Positions 1 through 9,279 of a DNA stretch of 64,000 nucleotides are shown here, one piece after another. Every line of letters begins with the position of its first letter. Positions within the stretch are counted from its first letter, which is position 1. Origin of the DNA: Xanthomonas sontii (GTDB lineage Bacteria > Pseudomonadota > Gammaproteobacteria > Xanthomonadales > Xanthomonadaceae). Below the pieces are notes generated by a model. That model made no database searches, had not been told where the DNA came from, and saw only the letters and a list, made by a program, of their open reading frames with translations. The stretch spans positions 3,718,001 to 3,782,000 of the forward strand of contig NZ_CP132342.1 in assembly GCF_040529055.1 (NCBI RefSeq), read 5' to 3'. A program made the position numbers and the translations under genes.

Positions 1-427
1 CGGCGGCGGCGCAGGTGCGCTGCGCGGACGGGCCTTCGCCGTACTTAGTGGTCATGCCGCCGAACGGACGCTGGTAGATCTTGCCGTCCTCGGTGCGGCT
101 GAACGGCACGCCGTAGTGCTCCAGCTCGATGATCGCGGGGATCGCCTCGCGGCACATGTACTCGATGGCGTCCTGGTCGCCCAGCCAGTCCGAGCCCTTG
201 ATGGTGTCGTAGAAGTGGTAGCGCCAGTCGTCCTCGCCCATGTTGCCGAGCGCGGCGGAGATGCCGCCCTGCGCGGCCACGGTGTGCGAACGGGTCGGGA
301 AGACCTTGGTCAGGCAGACGGTCTGCAGGCCCTTCTGGGCCAGGCCGAAGGTGGCGCGCAGGCCGGCGCCGCCGGCGCCGACCACGACCATGTCGTACTT
401 GTGTTCGGTGATCTTGTAAGCGGACAT
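1..427 (-). CDS. sdhA: succinate dehydrogenase flavoprotein subunit (partial, 3' part outside window)
   Basis: Flavoprotein of complex II. It oxidises succinate to fumarate and passes electrons to the iron-sulfur subunit SdhB, on the cytoplasmic face of the membrane. The N-terminal 142 residues are visible. They hold the dinucleotide-binding motif [12 protein letters not shown] near residue 14 and the stretch [10 protein letters not shown], whose histidine carries the covalent FAD. The gene follows sdhD on the same strand 33 bases downstream, as in ordinary sdhCDAB operons. The rest of sdhA, and presumably sdhB, lies beyond the left edge. The ATG at 427 fits the family start. No defect is seen in the part present. 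Confidence 0.97.
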   Translation of the reverse strand, partial: MSAYKITEHKYDMVVVGAGGAGLRATFGLAQKGLQTVCLTKVFPTRSHTVAAQGGISAALGNMGEDDWRYHFYDTIKGSDWLGDQDAIEYMCREAIPAIIELEHYGVPFSRTEDGKIYQRPFGGMTTKYGEGPSAQRTCAAA

Positions 428-460
428 CGAAATGTGGTTCCTAGAGGGGGCGCCGATGGA

Positions 461-847
461 TCAGGCGATGCCCAGCGCGATGCGCGCCACGGCGAAGATG
501 CTGACGATGGCGCCGAGCACGGCGACGAAGCGCACGATGGTCTGCGCGGCCAGGGCCAGCAGCGAGGTGTGCACGTAGTCTTCCAGCACCACCTGCATGC
601 CGAGCTGGGCGTGCCAGAACGCGGCGATCAGGAAGCCGACCAGCAGGATCGCGTTCCACGGCTTGGCCACGGCCTCGGTGGCGGCGACGTAGTCCGAACC
701 GAGCAGGCTCAGCACGAAGATCAGGAACCAGATCGACAGCGGCACCAGCGCGGTGGCGGTCAGGCGCTGCAGCACGAAGTGCTCGGTGCCGGTCTTGGCC
801 GCGCCCAGGCCGCGGACGTTCTTCAACGGGGTGCGATAGCGGCTCAT
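461..847 (-). CDS. sdhD: succinate dehydrogenase membrane anchor subunit
   Basis: Membrane anchor of succinate dehydrogenase, 128 residues, usual for the family. Three hydrophobic segments are visible (about residues 30-52, 60-85 and 95-125). Between the second and third lies HAQLGMQVVLEDYVH, typical of the SdhD haem/quinone region. The start codon at 847 overlaps the stop of sdhC in an ATGA junction, which points to translational coupling and decides the start. With SdhC it anchors SdhAB and forms the ubiquinone site. Identification rests on position, length and these residues, since SdhD proteins diverge strongly. Confidence 0.93.
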   Translation of the reverse strand: MSRYRTPLKNVRGLGAAKTGTEHFVLQRLTATALVPLSIWFLIFVLSLLGSDYVAATEAVAKPWNAILLVGFLIAAFWHAQLGMQVVLEDYVHTSLLALAAQTIVRFVAVLGAIVSIFAVARIALGIA

Positions 848-1236
848 GCGGTGGCTCCCAGCAGCACGTAGGCCCACACCGCGGCGGTCAGCACGAAGCT
901 GAGCACGACCGACAGCCAGCCGATGGTGACGAAGGCGCGGACGGCGTAGCCCTGGCCGAAATCCTGCAGGATGTGGCGCAGGCCGCCGAACAGGTGGAAG
1001 GCGAAGCACCAGGTCCAGCCGAACAGGAACACCTGGCCGTACCAGGCGCCGGCGATGTCGCGGAAGCAGTTCCAGGAGGCGGGGCCGAGCATCAGCGCCA
1101 ACAGGCCGGCGGCGATGATCAGGGCACCGATCGACAGCACGATGCCGGTGGCTCGATTCAGGATCGAGGTCACCATCTGGATCTGCCAGCGATAGACCTG
1201 CAGATGCGGGGAAAGAGGACGTTCGCGCGTAGCCAT
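844..1236 (-). CDS. sdhC: succinate dehydrogenase cytochrome b556 subunit
   Basis: Cytochrome b subunit of complex II, 130 residues. The N-terminal RPLSPHLQVYRWQ stretch is the family's SPHLxIY signature. Three membrane segments follow, and FHLFGGLRHILQDFG carries the histidine expected to ligate haem b. An upstream in-frame ATG at 1290 would add 18 residues, but the MATRERPLSPHL start at 1236 matches the family. The gene is followed by sdhD with a 4-base overlap and is preceded 60 bases upstream by a DUF1674 gene in the same direction. Confidence 0.95.
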   Translation of the reverse strand: MATRERPLSPHLQVYRWQIQMVTSILNRATGIVLSIGALIIAAGLLALMLGPASWNCFRDIAGAWYGQVFLFGWTWCFAFHLFGGLRHILQDFGQGYAVRAFVTIGWLSVVLSFVLTAAVWAYVLLGATA

Positions 1237-1296
1237 TCGCTGGGCTCGTTGTCTCGGCTGGGCGGCGTGCTTAAGGCCGCGTTGGCTCAAAGCTGC

Positions 1297-1467
1297 TCAA
1301 AAATCGATGCAGCGTCCGTTTTTCTCCCAGTCGCCGTAGCGCGTCGGCTCGAGGCCGCCGCGCCCGCCGATCTCCCGCGGCGCAGGCTCGGTCTGCGGAG
1401 GGGTGTCCTCGGCGGGCCGCTGCGTTTCGGGATCGGACTCGGGTGTGGGGGTTGGTTGGCCTATCAT
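1297..1467 (-). CDS. DUF1674 / SDHAF4-like succinate dehydrogenase assembly factor
   Basis: A 56-residue protein with a proline- and acid-rich N-terminal half and the C-terminal signature EIGGRGGLEPTRYGDWEKNG followed by RCIDF, diagnostic of DUF1674. The mitochondrial member, SDHAF4, binds the flavinylated flavoprotein subunit before complex II assembly. Here the gene sits first in the sdh transcription direction, 60 bases before sdhC, which supports the same role by inference. The ATG at 1467 gives the family length; longer frames upstream run antisense into ygfZ. Only 39 bases separate this start from the ygfZ start on the other strand. Confidence 0.88.
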   Translation of the reverse strand: MIGQPTPTPESDPETQRPAEDTPPQTEPAPREIGGRGGLEPTRYGDWEKNGRCIDF

Positions 1468-1506
1468 GCGGGTCTCACAACTCGTCAATTTTAGTCCTCC
1501 CCTCTC

Positions 1507-2379
1507 GTGCCTGACAACCTGAATCTGGAATCCGGCGGTTTTTCCGCCTTGCCACACCTGCAATACGTCGCATTGCGCGGTCCGGATGCAGCGGCCTTCG
1601 CCCATGCGCAATTCGCCAACGACGTGCAGGCGCTGGCCGTGGGCCAATGGCAGTGGAACGCCTGGCTCACCGCCAAGGGCCGGGTGATCGCGGTGTTTGC
1701 GCTGCTGCGCCAGGCCGACGACGCCTTGCTGATGCTGCTGGCCGACGGCGGCGCCGAGGAACTGGCAACGGCACTGGGCCGCTTCGTGTTCCGGCGCAAG
1801 CTGCGCGTCACGGTCGAGGACACGCTGCATGCTTTCGGTCGTTTGAGCCTACCCGAGCAGGCCCGCGGCGCGACGTCGACGCACGATGAGGCCGGCGTGA
1901 TCGAACTGGACATGGGCGGCGACGGCCTGCCGCGCACCCTGCGCCTGGTGCCGACGCCGGTCGCGGATGCGCCGGCCGCCGACCCGGCACTGGCGGAGGC
2001 CTGGCGCGCGGCCGACCTGCGCCTGGGCCTGGCCCGGCTTGCGCCGAGCCAGCGCGAACAATGGACGCCGCAGCAGTTGGGCCTGGACCGGCTGCACGCC
2101 TTCAGCGTCAAGAAAGGCTGCTACCCCGGCCAGGAAATCGTCGCCCGCACCCACTTCCTGGGCAAGGCCAAGCGCGCGGTGCAGTTGCTGGAAGTGGATG
2201 CGCCGGTCGCCATCGATGCACCGGTGCAGCGCGACGGCCAGCCATTCGGCAGCGTGGTCAGCGTCGCCGGCACCCTGGCCTTGGCGGTGCTGCCGCTCGA
2301 GGAGGCGCCGCCGGCGGGACTGGACGTCGACGGCCACCCCGCACGTTGGCAGCCCCTGATCGACGGCCTGGCGCGCTGA
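1507..2379 (+). CDS. ygfZ: YgfZ/GcvT-like folate-binding protein (iron-sulfur cluster maintenance)
   Basis: A 290-residue member of the YgfZ/CAF17 family, folate-binding relatives of GcvT that help assemble or repair certain [4Fe-4S] enzymes. The family signature K-G-C-Y-x-G-Q-E is seen as KKGCYPGQEIVARTHFLGKA near residue 200, followed by the C-terminal barrel. Translation starts at a GTG (1507); I see no better in-frame ATG nearby. It diverges from the DUF1674/sdh operon, which encodes an enzyme with Fe-S clusters and flavin. The neighbourhood therefore makes sense but does not prove a shared role. Confidence 0.92.
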   Translation: MPDNLNLESGGFSALPHLQYVALRGPDAAAFAHAQFANDVQALAVGQWQWNAWLTAKGRVIAVFALLRQADDALLMLLADGGAEELATALGRFVFRRKLRVTVEDTLHAFGRLSLPEQARGATSTHDEAGVIELDMGGDGLPRTLRLVPTPVADAPAADPALAEAWRAADLRLGLARLAPSQREQWTPQQLGLDRLHAFSVKKGCYPGQEIVARTHFLGKAKRAVQLLEVDAPVAIDAPVQRDGQPFGSVVSVAGTLALAVLPLEEAPPAGLDVDGHPARWQPLIDGLAR

Positions 2380-2409
2380 ACGCGCCGGCGCTTCGCGCTG
2401 TTGCCTTTG

Positions 2410-3528
2410 CTATTGCGATTCCCGATTCCCGATTCCCGACTCCCGCGCCTCCAGACGCCCCCCACTCTCGGCATCGAAGAAGTGCAGCGCGTCGCCGCGC
2501 ACCGCCACCCGCAGGCGTTCGCCCAGGCCCGGCAGCGCGCGCGGCGCCACCCGCATCACCAGCGGCTGCGCGCCGTGGCTGAGATTGACGAAGATCTCGT
2601 TGCCGACCGGCTCGATCACCTCGATGGTGGCCTCGAAGCCGCCCTGCGCGTCGTCGCTGGGCTGCAGGTGCTCCGGCCGCACGCCGATCGCCAGTTCCCG
2701 GCCCAGCCATTGCGGCGCGATCTGCGCACCCGGCAGCGGCACCCGCCCGCCGTCCTGCAACTGCAGCTGCAGGCCGCCCTCTTCCACCAGCCGCCCGCGC
2801 AGCACGTTCATCGCCGGGCTGCCGAGGAAACCGGCCACGAACAGGTTGGCCGGGCGGTCGTACAGCGCCATCGGCGTGTCGATCTGCTGGATCACCCCGT
2901 CCTTGAGCACGACGATGCGCTGGCCCAGGGTCATCGCCTCGACCTGGTCGTGGGTGACGTAGATCATGGTGGTGCCGAGCTTGCGGTGCAGTTGCGCGAT
3001 CTCGGTGCGCACCGAGTGGCGCAGCTTGGCGTCCAGGTTGGACAGCGGCTCGTCGAGCAGGAACACCGCCGGCTCGCGCACCAGGGCGCGGCCCAGCGCC
3101 ACGCGCTGGCGCTGGCCGCCGGACATGGCGCGCGGCAGCTTGTCCAGCATCGGGGTCAGGCCCAGGGTGTCGGCGGCGGCGGCCACGCGCTGGCGGATGA
3201 CCTCCTTGCTCTCGCCGCGCAGCTTGAGCCCGAACGCCAGGTTCTCGGCCACGGTCATGTGCGGATACAGCGCATAGCTCTGGAACACCATGGCGATGTC
3301 GCGGTCCTTCGGCGCCACCTCGTTGACCACGCGCTCGCCGATGCGCAGCTCGCCGCCGCTGATCTCTTCCAGGCCGGCGATCATGCGCAGCAGCGTGGAC
3401 TTGCCGCAGCCCGAGGGCCCGACCAGCACCATCAGTTCGCCGTCGGCCACTTCGAAGCTGGCCCCGTGCACGGCGACCTGGCCGTTGTCGTAGACCTTGC
3501 GGATGTTGTCCAGTTGTACTTTCGCCAT
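2410..3528 (-). CDS. ugpC: sugar ABC transporter ATP-binding protein, UgpC/MalK type
   Basis: ATPase subunit of a CUT1-type sugar importer, 372 residues. Walker A GPSGCGKST, signature MSGGQRQRVALGRAL, Walker B VFLLDEPLSNLD and the switch histidine in VTHDQVEAMT are all present, followed by the MalK-type C-terminal regulatory domain (from about residue 235). The start at 3528 (MAKVQLDNI) fits the family. No permease is adjacent, and the importer genes at 13.7-16.7 kb lack an ATPase, so this is the likely partner. A LacI-type operator lies 125 bases upstream. Oddly, the last dozen codons and the stop fall inside an intergenic G-tract repeat, giving the C-terminus ESGIGNRESQ. Confidence 0.93.
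   Translation of the reverse strand: MAKVQLDNIRKVYDNGQVAVHGASFEVADGELMVLVGPSGCGKSTLLRMIAGLEEISGGELRIGERVVNEVAPKDRDIAMVFQSYALYPHMTVAENLAFGLKLRGESKEVIRQRVAAAADTLGLTPMLDKLPRAMSGGQRQRVALGRALVREPAVFLLDEPLSNLDAKLRHSVRTEIAQLHRKLGTTMIYVTHDQVEAMTLGQRIVVLKDGVIQQIDTPMALYDRPANLFVAGFLGSPAMNVLRGRLVEEGGLQLQLQDGGRVPLPGAQIAPQWLGRELAIGVRPEHLQPSDDAQGGFEATIEVIEPVGNEIFVNLSHGAQPLVMRVAPRALPGLGERLRVAVRGDALHFFDAESGGRLEARESGIGNRESQ
2418..2444. repeat. iterated GATTCCC element overlapping the 3' end of ugpC
   Basis: Four CCC runs spaced by four bases (starting at 2421, 2428, 2435 and 2442). On the minus strand this reads as four GGG tracts with 4-base loops. It is one of five such intergenic elements in the window (others near 7131-7267, 9940-10088, 43125-43214 and 47421-47453). 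Confidence 0.85.
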
Positions 3529-3942
3529 GTATCCGGTTTCCGGCAGTGAGGAACGGGCTGCCGCCGGTCCCTCCCGAGGGCAGTGCATACGAATTCGGGT
3601 CGCATCATGCCCGCGCGCAGGCAACAATGGATCGCGATGCGGTATTCTGCCATGTAACCGTTTTCACGGGGCAACATCGAGCCTGGGAGGGCATGCAATG
3701 CGATCCGCCAGCCGCCGCTCCGGCGCGCGCCCGTCATCCTGCGGGATGACAGCCGACCTGCAGCATGAGGCATTGGAGAGGTATGCTCAGAGGTCTGGCA
3801 GTCGTATTCATCTCCTGGATCGTGCGTTCCCGCCTGGCGGCCCTCCCGCGTCACGCCCTCGCCCGAACCGGCCGGATACAGGCCGTCGCCGCCGTTCGCT
3901 TTCCCACGCCACGTCACTCCTAGCCCCCAGGTGATCGACACC
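3529..3942. other. divergent control region between ugpC and zwf
   Basis: A stretch of 414 bases with no convincing gene. It holds the start regions of ugpC (minus) and zwf (plus) and one LacI-type operator at 3653. Short frames here have no start signal or recognisable product. Confidence 0.7.
3653..3666. promoter_or_regulatory. LacI-family operator (TGTAACCGTTTTCA)
   Basis: A 14-base near-palindrome with a central CG. It matches TGnnAnCGnTnnCA and differs at one position from the site in front of lacI (22549). It lies 125 bases upstream of the ugpC start and about 280 bases upstream of zwf. Confidence 0.7.
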
Positions 3943-5406
3943 ATGTCACCCGAAACCGAAACCCGGTCGATGCACGATACCTTCCTGTTGTTCGGCGCCA
4001 CCGGCGATCTGGCCCAGCGCTACCTGTTCCCCTCGCTGCTGCGCATGCTCGACGACGGCTTCCTGCCGGAGGACTTCCGCATCCGCGCGCTGGCGCTGTC
4101 GCCGCACGACACCGCCAAGTTCCACGAGATCCTCAAGCCACGCCTGCAGGCGGCGATGCCGCAGATCGGCGAATCGATCGTGCAGGCGCTGCTGGCACGC
4201 ATCGACTACCGCTCGGTGGACCTGCGCGATGCCGAATCGGTGGCCGCCGCGGTGCGCGACCTGACCGCGCGCCGCTGCGTGAGCTACCTGGCGATCCCGC
4301 CGGGGCTGTACATCAGCACCTGCCAGGGCCTGGCCCTGGGCGGCGCCCTGGCCGCACCGCACCGTCTGATGCTGGAGAAGCCGATCGGCCACGATTCGGA
4401 CAGCGCCCGCGAGATCGTGCAGGCGATCGGCGCGCTGATCGACGAGGACCGCGTGTTCCGCCTGGACCACTACCTGGGCAAGGCCGCGGTGCAGAACCTG
4501 ATCGCGCTGCGCTTCGGCAACACGCTGCTGGAAGCGGTGTGGAACCGCAACTACATCGAGTCGGTGGACATCCTGGTCGCCGAGAGCGAGGGCGTGGACG
4601 GCCGCGACGCCTACTACGCGCGCTCCGGCGCGCTGCGCGACATGGTGCAGAGCCATATCCTGCAGCTGCTGTGCCTGGTGGCGATGGAGCCGCCGGCGTC
4701 GCTGGAAGCCGACCGCATCCGCGACGAGAAGGTCAAGGTGCTGCGCGCGCTGCGTCCGCTCAGCGCCGAGCATGCCGCCCGCGACAGCGTGCGCGGGCGC
4801 TACATCGCCGGCACCATCAACGGCCAGCCGGCGCAGGCCTACCAGCCGCCGGAAGGCAGCGACGTGGAGACCTTCGCCGCGGTCACCGCCTACATCGACA
4901 ACTGGCGCTGGGCCGGGGTGCCGTTCCGGCTGTGCACCGGCAAGCGCCTGGCCGAGCGCTCCACCCGCGTGGTGGTCACGCTCAAGCCGGTCACCCACTG
5001 GCTGTTCGAGCGCCCGGCCGCGCAGCAGGTGGCGCCGAACCGGCTGACCTTCCAGCTGCAGCCGCAGGAGAACATCGAACTGGGGCTGATGAGCAGCCTG
5101 GCCGGCCCGGAATGGGGCGCGCTGGAACTGCAGCCGCTGGAACTGGAACTGTCGGTGCCCACCGGCCTGCACCGCCGCATCGCCTACGAGCGGCTGATGC
5201 TCGACGCGCTCAACGGCAACCATGCGCTGTTCGTGCGCGACGACGAAGTCCGCGCCGCCTGGGCCTGGATCGACAGCGTCAGCGCCGCCTGGGCGCAGGC
5301 GCACCTGCCGCTGCTGCCCTACCCGGCCGGCAGCTGGGGGCCGGAGGAAGCGCAGGCCTACGTCTCCTGCGACCAGTCCGGCGCCGCGCCGAAGGTCGCG
5401 CAATGA
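3943..5406 (+). CDS. zwf: glucose-6-phosphate 1-dehydrogenase
   Basis: Converts glucose 6-phosphate to 6-phosphogluconolactone with NAD(P)+; first step of the Entner-Doudoroff and pentose phosphate routes. It has 487 residues, normal for the family. The nucleotide-binding motif GATGDLAQR lies at residues 18-26, and the substrate/active-site motif RLDHYLGKA about residue 175. The ATG at 3943 is preceded by AGGTGA with good spacing; a GTG at 3931 lies within that site and is less likely. The stop overlaps the glk start (ATGA), so zwf, glk and pgl form a coupled operon. Confidence 0.96.
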   Translation: MSPETETRSMHDTFLLFGATGDLAQRYLFPSLLRMLDDGFLPEDFRIRALALSPHDTAKFHEILKPRLQAAMPQIGESIVQALLARIDYRSVDLRDAESVAAAVRDLTARRCVSYLAIPPGLYISTCQGLALGGALAAPHRLMLEKPIGHDSDSAREIVQAIGALIDEDRVFRLDHYLGKAAVQNLIALRFGNTLLEAVWNRNYIESVDILVAESEGVDGRDAYYARSGALRDMVQSHILQLLCLVAMEPPASLEADRIRDEKVKVLRALRPLSAEHAARDSVRGRYIAGTINGQPAQAYQPPEGSDVETFAAVTAYIDNWRWAGVPFRLCTGKRLAERSTRVVVTLKPVTHWLFERPAAQQVAPNRLTFQLQPQENIELGLMSSLAGPEWGALELQPLELELSVPTGLHRRIAYERLMLDALNGNHALFVRDDEVRAAWAWIDSVSAAWAQAHLPLLPYPAGSWGPEEAQAYVSCDQSGAAPKVAQ

Positions 5407-6410
5407 GCGCGCCGCAGCGCCCGGTGCTGGTCGCCGACATCGGCGGCACCAATGCCCGTTTCGCCCTCGCCGATCTCGACGCCTCGGTGCCGCTGCTCGA
5501 CGACAGTACCCAGACCTACGCGGTGGTGGAATTCCCGTCGCTGGGCGACGCCGCCCGCCACTACCTGGAGCAGACCGGGGTGGACGCGCGCAGCGGCACC
5601 TTCGCGGTCGCCGGCCGCGTCGATGGCGACGAGGCGCGCATCACCAATCATCCGTGGGTGATCTCGCGGGCGCGCACCCGCGCCATGCTCGGCTTCGACG
5701 AACTGCACCTGATCAACGACTTCGCCGCGCAGGCAATGGCGATCAGCCTGCTGCGGCCGCAGGACGTGGTCCAGGTCGGCGGCGCCAGCTGGACGCCGTC
5801 GCCGGTCGAGGTGCCGCGCAACTACGGGGTGATCGGCCCCGGCACCGGCCTGGGCGTGGGCGGCCTGCTGATGCGCGGCGGGCGCTGCTTCCCGCTGGAG
5901 ACCGAGGGCGGCCACGTCAGCTTCCCGCCGGGTACGCCGGAGGAGATCCGCATCCTGGAACTGCTCTCGCAGCAGTTCGGCCGCGTCTCCAACGAGCGCC
6001 TGATCTGCGGCCCCGGCCTGGTCAACATCCACCGCGCGCTCAGCGAGATCGCCGGCGACGATCCGGGCCCGCTGCAGCCGGAGGACATCACCGCGCGCGC
6101 CGCGCAGGGCGACTACCGGGCGATGCGCACGGTGGACGTGTTCTGCGCCGTGTTCGGCGCCATCGCCGGCGACCTGGTGCTGATGCAGGGCGCCTGGGAC
6201 GGCGTGTTCCTGACCGGCGGGCTGGTGCCGAAGATGCTCGACGCGATCCAGCATTCCGGATTCCGCCAGCGCTTCGAGCACAAGGGCCGGTTTTCGTCGA
6301 TCATGGCGCGGGTGCCGTCGCTGGCGGTGATCCACCCCCGTCCCGGCCTGCTCGGCGCCGCCGCCTACGCGGTGGACGCCGCGCGGCAATCCCCAGGAGC
6401 CATCGCATGA
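5403..6410 (+). CDS. glk: glucokinase (ROK-unrelated, bacterial Glk type)
   Basis: Phosphorylates glucose with ATP in the cytoplasm. The 335 residues show the phosphate-binding motif VADIGGTNARFALAD at the N-terminus, the adenosine-binding GPGTGLGVGGL, and ETEGGHVSFPP, which contributes to glucose binding. It overlaps zwf and pgl by four bases on either side, so one mRNA feeds glucose straight into the Entner-Doudoroff pathway. This suggests that the transported or released sugar reaches the cytoplasm as free glucose. Confidence 0.95.
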   Translation: MSAPQRPVLVADIGGTNARFALADLDASVPLLDDSTQTYAVVEFPSLGDAARHYLEQTGVDARSGTFAVAGRVDGDEARITNHPWVISRARTRAMLGFDELHLINDFAAQAMAISLLRPQDVVQVGGASWTPSPVEVPRNYGVIGPGTGLGVGGLLMRGGRCFPLETEGGHVSFPPGTPEEIRILELLSQQFGRVSNERLICGPGLVNIHRALSEIAGDDPGPLQPEDITARAAQGDYRAMRTVDVFCAVFGAIAGDLVLMQGAWDGVFLTGGLVPKMLDAIQHSGFRQRFEHKGRFSSIMARVPSLAVIHPRPGLLGAAAYAVDAARQSPGAIA

Positions 6411-7126
6411 GCCCCACGCTGTCCGACCGCATCACGCTGATCCGCTACGACGATCCGGACGAATGGATCGACGCGGCGGCGGCCGAGATCGGCACCGCGC
6501 TGCGCGAGGAGATCCAGCGCCGCGGCGGCGCGCGCCTGCTGCTGTCCGGTGGCACCACCCCGGCGCCGGTGTACCAGGCGCTGGCCGAGCTGCCGCTGGA
6601 CTGGTCGAAGCTGGAGGTCGGCCTGGTCGACGAGCGCTGGCTGTCGCCGCAGGACAGCGACAGCAACGCCTACCTAGTCCGGCACAGCCTGCTCGACCGC
6701 GCCGAAGAGGCGCGCTTCGAGCCGCTGGTGCGGGTCGGCAAGCCGCTGCAGGACTGCGTGCACGCGGCCAATCTGCACGCGCAGCACGCCCCGGCCCCGT
6801 GCATGGCGGTGCTGGGCATGGGCGGCGACGGCCACACCGCCTCGCTGTTCCCGGGCGCTACCGACCTGAACAAGGCCCTGGCCAACCCGCTGCCCTACGC
6901 CACGCTCGACGCCACCGGCTGCCCCGGCGCCAACACCTGGCCGCTGCGCATCACCCTGACCCCGGCCGGCCTGGCGCCGATCGGCCAGCGCATGCTGCTG
7001 TTGCGCGGCAAACAGAAGCTGGAGGTGCTGGAGCGCGCGCTGGCCGGCACCGACCCGCACGAGTACCCGATCCGCGTCGCCTTCGATACGCCGGGTGCGC
7101 GCCTGCGCGTGCATTGGTGCGAGTGA
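6407..7126 (+). CDS. pgl: 6-phosphogluconolactonase
   Basis: Hydrolyses 6-phosphogluconolactone to 6-phosphogluconate. At 239 residues it has the usual length of the DevB-type family. Motifs seen are LLSGGTTPAPVY near residue 45, VGLVDERW near residue 72, and MGGDGHTASLFPG near residue 143, which forms the catalytic/phosphate site. The ATG at 6407 overlaps the glk stop. The order zwf-glk-pgl followed by edd-eda lays out the pathway almost in reaction order. The gene ends just before a G-tract repeat that separates it from edd. Confidence 0.95.
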   Translation: MSPTLSDRITLIRYDDPDEWIDAAAAEIGTALREEIQRRGGARLLLSGGTTPAPVYQALAELPLDWSKLEVGLVDERWLSPQDSDSNAYLVRHSLLDRAEEARFEPLVRVGKPLQDCVHAANLHAQHAPAPCMAVLGMGGDGHTASLFPGATDLNKALANPLPYATLDATGCPGANTWPLRITLTPAGLAPIGQRMLLLRGKQKLEVLERALAGTDPHEYPIRVAFDTPGARLRVHWCE

Positions 7127-7130
7127 GGCC

Positions 7131-7267
7131 GGGATTGGGGATTGGGGATTAAGGATTCGCAACGGCTGCGCGCTGACGCTTTTCCGCTCTTCCGATTCCC
7201 CTTACCGCTTCCCGCTCTTCCGCTTCCCGCTCTTTCGATTCCCGATTCCCGTTTCCCGATTCCCCCC
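7131..7267. repeat. paired GGGATTGG / GATTCCC repeat between pgl and edd
   Basis: The left arm has three G-tracts (GGGATTGGGGATTGGGGATT). The right arm has repeated GATTCCC/GTTTCCC blocks ending in a C6 run (7241-7267), with at least four C-tracts. The arms are roughly complementary and enclose pyrimidine-rich spacer. Confidence 0.8.
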
Positions 7268-7286
7268 TTCATAGCCACGTCCGCCA

Positions 7287-9203
7287 ATGAGCCTGCATCC
7301 GACCCTCCACGCGATCACCGAACGCATCCGCCAGCGCAGTGCGCCGTCGCGGCGCGCCTACCTGGCCGGCATCGACGCCGCGCTGCGCGACGGTCCGTTC
7401 CGCAGCCGCCTGAGCTGCGGCAACCTCGCCCACGGCTTCGCCGCCTGCGGCCCCACCGACAAGAGCCGGCTGGAAGGCGGGATCACTCCCAACCTCGGCA
7501 TCATCACCGCCTACAACGACATGCTCTCGGCGCACCAGCCGTTCGAGCACTACCCGGAGATCATCCGCAGCACCGCGCGCGCCCTCGGCGCCACCGCGCA
7601 GGTGGCCGGCGGCGTGCCGGCGATGTGCGACGGCGTGACCCAGGGCCGGCCGGGCATGGAACTGTCGCTGTTCTCGCGCGACGTGATCGCCCAGGCCACC
7701 GCGATCGGCCTCAGCCACGACATGTTCGACACCAGCCTGTACCTGGGCGTGTGCGACAAGATCGTGCCGGGCCTGCTGATCGGCGCGCTGGCCTTCGGCC
7801 ATCTGCCGGCGGTGTTCGTGCCGGCCGGGCCGATGACTCCAGGCATCCCCAACAAGCAGAAGGCCGAGGTGCGCGAGCGCTACGCCGCCGGCCAGGCCAC
7901 CCGCGAGGAGCTGCTGGCCGCCGAATCGGCGTCTTACCACGCCCCCGGCACCTGCACCTTCTATGGCACCGCCAACTCCAATCAGGTGCTGCTGGAAGCG
8001 ATGGGCGTGCAGTTGCCCGGCGCATCCTTCGTCAACCCCGGCACCCCGCTGCGCGAGGCGCTGACCCAGCAGGCGACCGAGCGCGCGCTGCGCATCACCG
8101 CCCTGGGCAGCGACTTCCGCCCGCTGGGCCGCTTGATCGACGAGCGCGCCATCGTCAACGCCGTGGTCGCGCTGATGGCCACCGGCGGCTCCACCAACCA
8201 CACCATCCACTGGCTGGCGGTGGCGCGCGCGGCCGGCATCGTACTGACCTGGGACGACCTGGACGCGCTGTCGCAGCTGGTGCCGCTGCTGGCGCGGGTG
8301 TATCCGAACGGCGAGGCCGACGTGAACCACTTCGCCGCTGCCGGCGGCATCGGCTTCGTGTTCCGCGAGCTGATGGACGCCGGGCTGATGCACGACGACC
8401 TGGCCACCATCGTGCCGGGCGGCATGCGCGCCTACGGCGACGAGCCCTGCGTGCAGGACGGCAAGCTGGCCTATGTGCCGAGCCCGGCCAAGAGCGCCGA
8501 CGAGGCCGTGGTACGCCCGGCGTCCAACCCGTTCGAGGCGCAGGGCGGCCTGCGCCTGCTGCGCGGCAACCTCGGCCGCTCGCTGATCAAGCTGTCGGCA
8601 GTGAAGCCGCAGTTCCGCACCATCGAAGCGCCGGCCGTGGTGATCGACGCGCCGCAGGCGCTGAACAAGCTGCACGCCGCCGGCGCGCTGCCGCACGACT
8701 TCGTGGTGGTGCTGCGCTACCAGGGCCCGCAGGCCAACGGCATGCCGGAACTGCATTCGCTGGCGCCGCTGCTGGGCCTGCTGCAGAACCAGGGCCGGCG
8801 CGTGGCGCTGGTCACCGACGGACGCCTGTCCGGCGCCTCTGGCAAGTTCCCCGCGGCCATCCACGTGACCCCGGAAGCGGCGCGCGGCGGCCCCCTGGCA
8901 CGCGTGCGCGAAGGCGACATCGTGCGCCTGGACGGCGAGGCCGGCACCCTGGAAGTGCTGGTGGACGCCGCCGAGTGGGCGGCGCGGCCGCTGGCGCCGA
9001 ACACCGCGCCGGCCGCGCACGACCTGGGCCGCAACCTGTTCGGGCTCAACCGCCGCATGGTCGGCCCGGCCGACCAGGGTGCGCTGTCGATCTCCTGCGG
9101 CCCGCCGGCCGCCGACGGTGACCTGTGGAACTACGACGCCGAGTACGACCTGGGCCGCGATGCCGAGGCCGCCGCCGCGCCGCACGAAGCCAAGGACGCC
9201 TGA
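7287..9203 (+). CDS. edd: phosphogluconate dehydratase
   Basis: Entner-Doudoroff dehydratase: 6-phosphogluconate to 2-keto-3-deoxy-6-phosphogluconate. It is an iron-sulfur enzyme of the IlvD/Edd family. It has 638 residues. Family signatures include the [19 protein letters not shown] block near residue 113 and the C-terminal [16 protein letters not shown] block. The start at 7287 ([18 protein letters not shown]) aligns with the family and follows directly after the intergenic repeat. It is followed by eda after 76 bases. It probably needs its own translation start, because the repeat lies between it and pgl. Confidence 0.96.
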   Translation: MSLHPTLHAITERIRQRSAPSRRAYLAGIDAALRDGPFRSRLSCGNLAHGFAACGPTDKSRLEGGITPNLGIITAYNDMLSAHQPFEHYPEIIRSTARALGATAQVAGGVPAMCDGVTQGRPGMELSLFSRDVIAQATAIGLSHDMFDTSLYLGVCDKIVPGLLIGALAFGHLPAVFVPAGPMTPGIPNKQKAEVRERYAAGQATREELLAAESASYHAPGTCTFYGTANSNQVLLEAMGVQLPGASFVNPGTPLREALTQQATERALRITALGSDFRPLGRLIDERAIVNAVVALMATGGSTNHTIHWLAVARAAGIVLTWDDLDALSQLVPLLARVYPNGEADVNHFAAAGGIGFVFRELMDAGLMHDDLATIVPGGMRAYGDEPCVQDGKLAYVPSPAKSADEAVVRPASNPFEAQGGLRLLRGNLGRSLIKLSAVKPQFRTIEAPAVVIDAPQALNKLHAAGALPHDFVVVLRYQGPQANGMPELHSLAPLLGLLQNQGRRVALVTDGRLSGASGKFPAAIHVTPEAARGGPLARVREGDIVRLDGEAGTLEVLVDAAEWAARPLAPNTAPAAHDLGRNLFGLNRRMVGPADQGALSISCGPPAADGDLWNYDAEYDLGRDAEAAAAPHEAKDA

Positions 9204-9279
9204 CCGGCGCCGCCGTTCGCCCTACCCCGCCCTGGCCGTGCGCGGCCGGGGCCTCGCCCCCTTCGCAACCGAGACGCCC

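Noticed and set aside
441..659. Small minus-strand ORF overlapping sdhD
   Set aside because: It is a shadow frame of sdhD with arginine-rich composition and no start signal.
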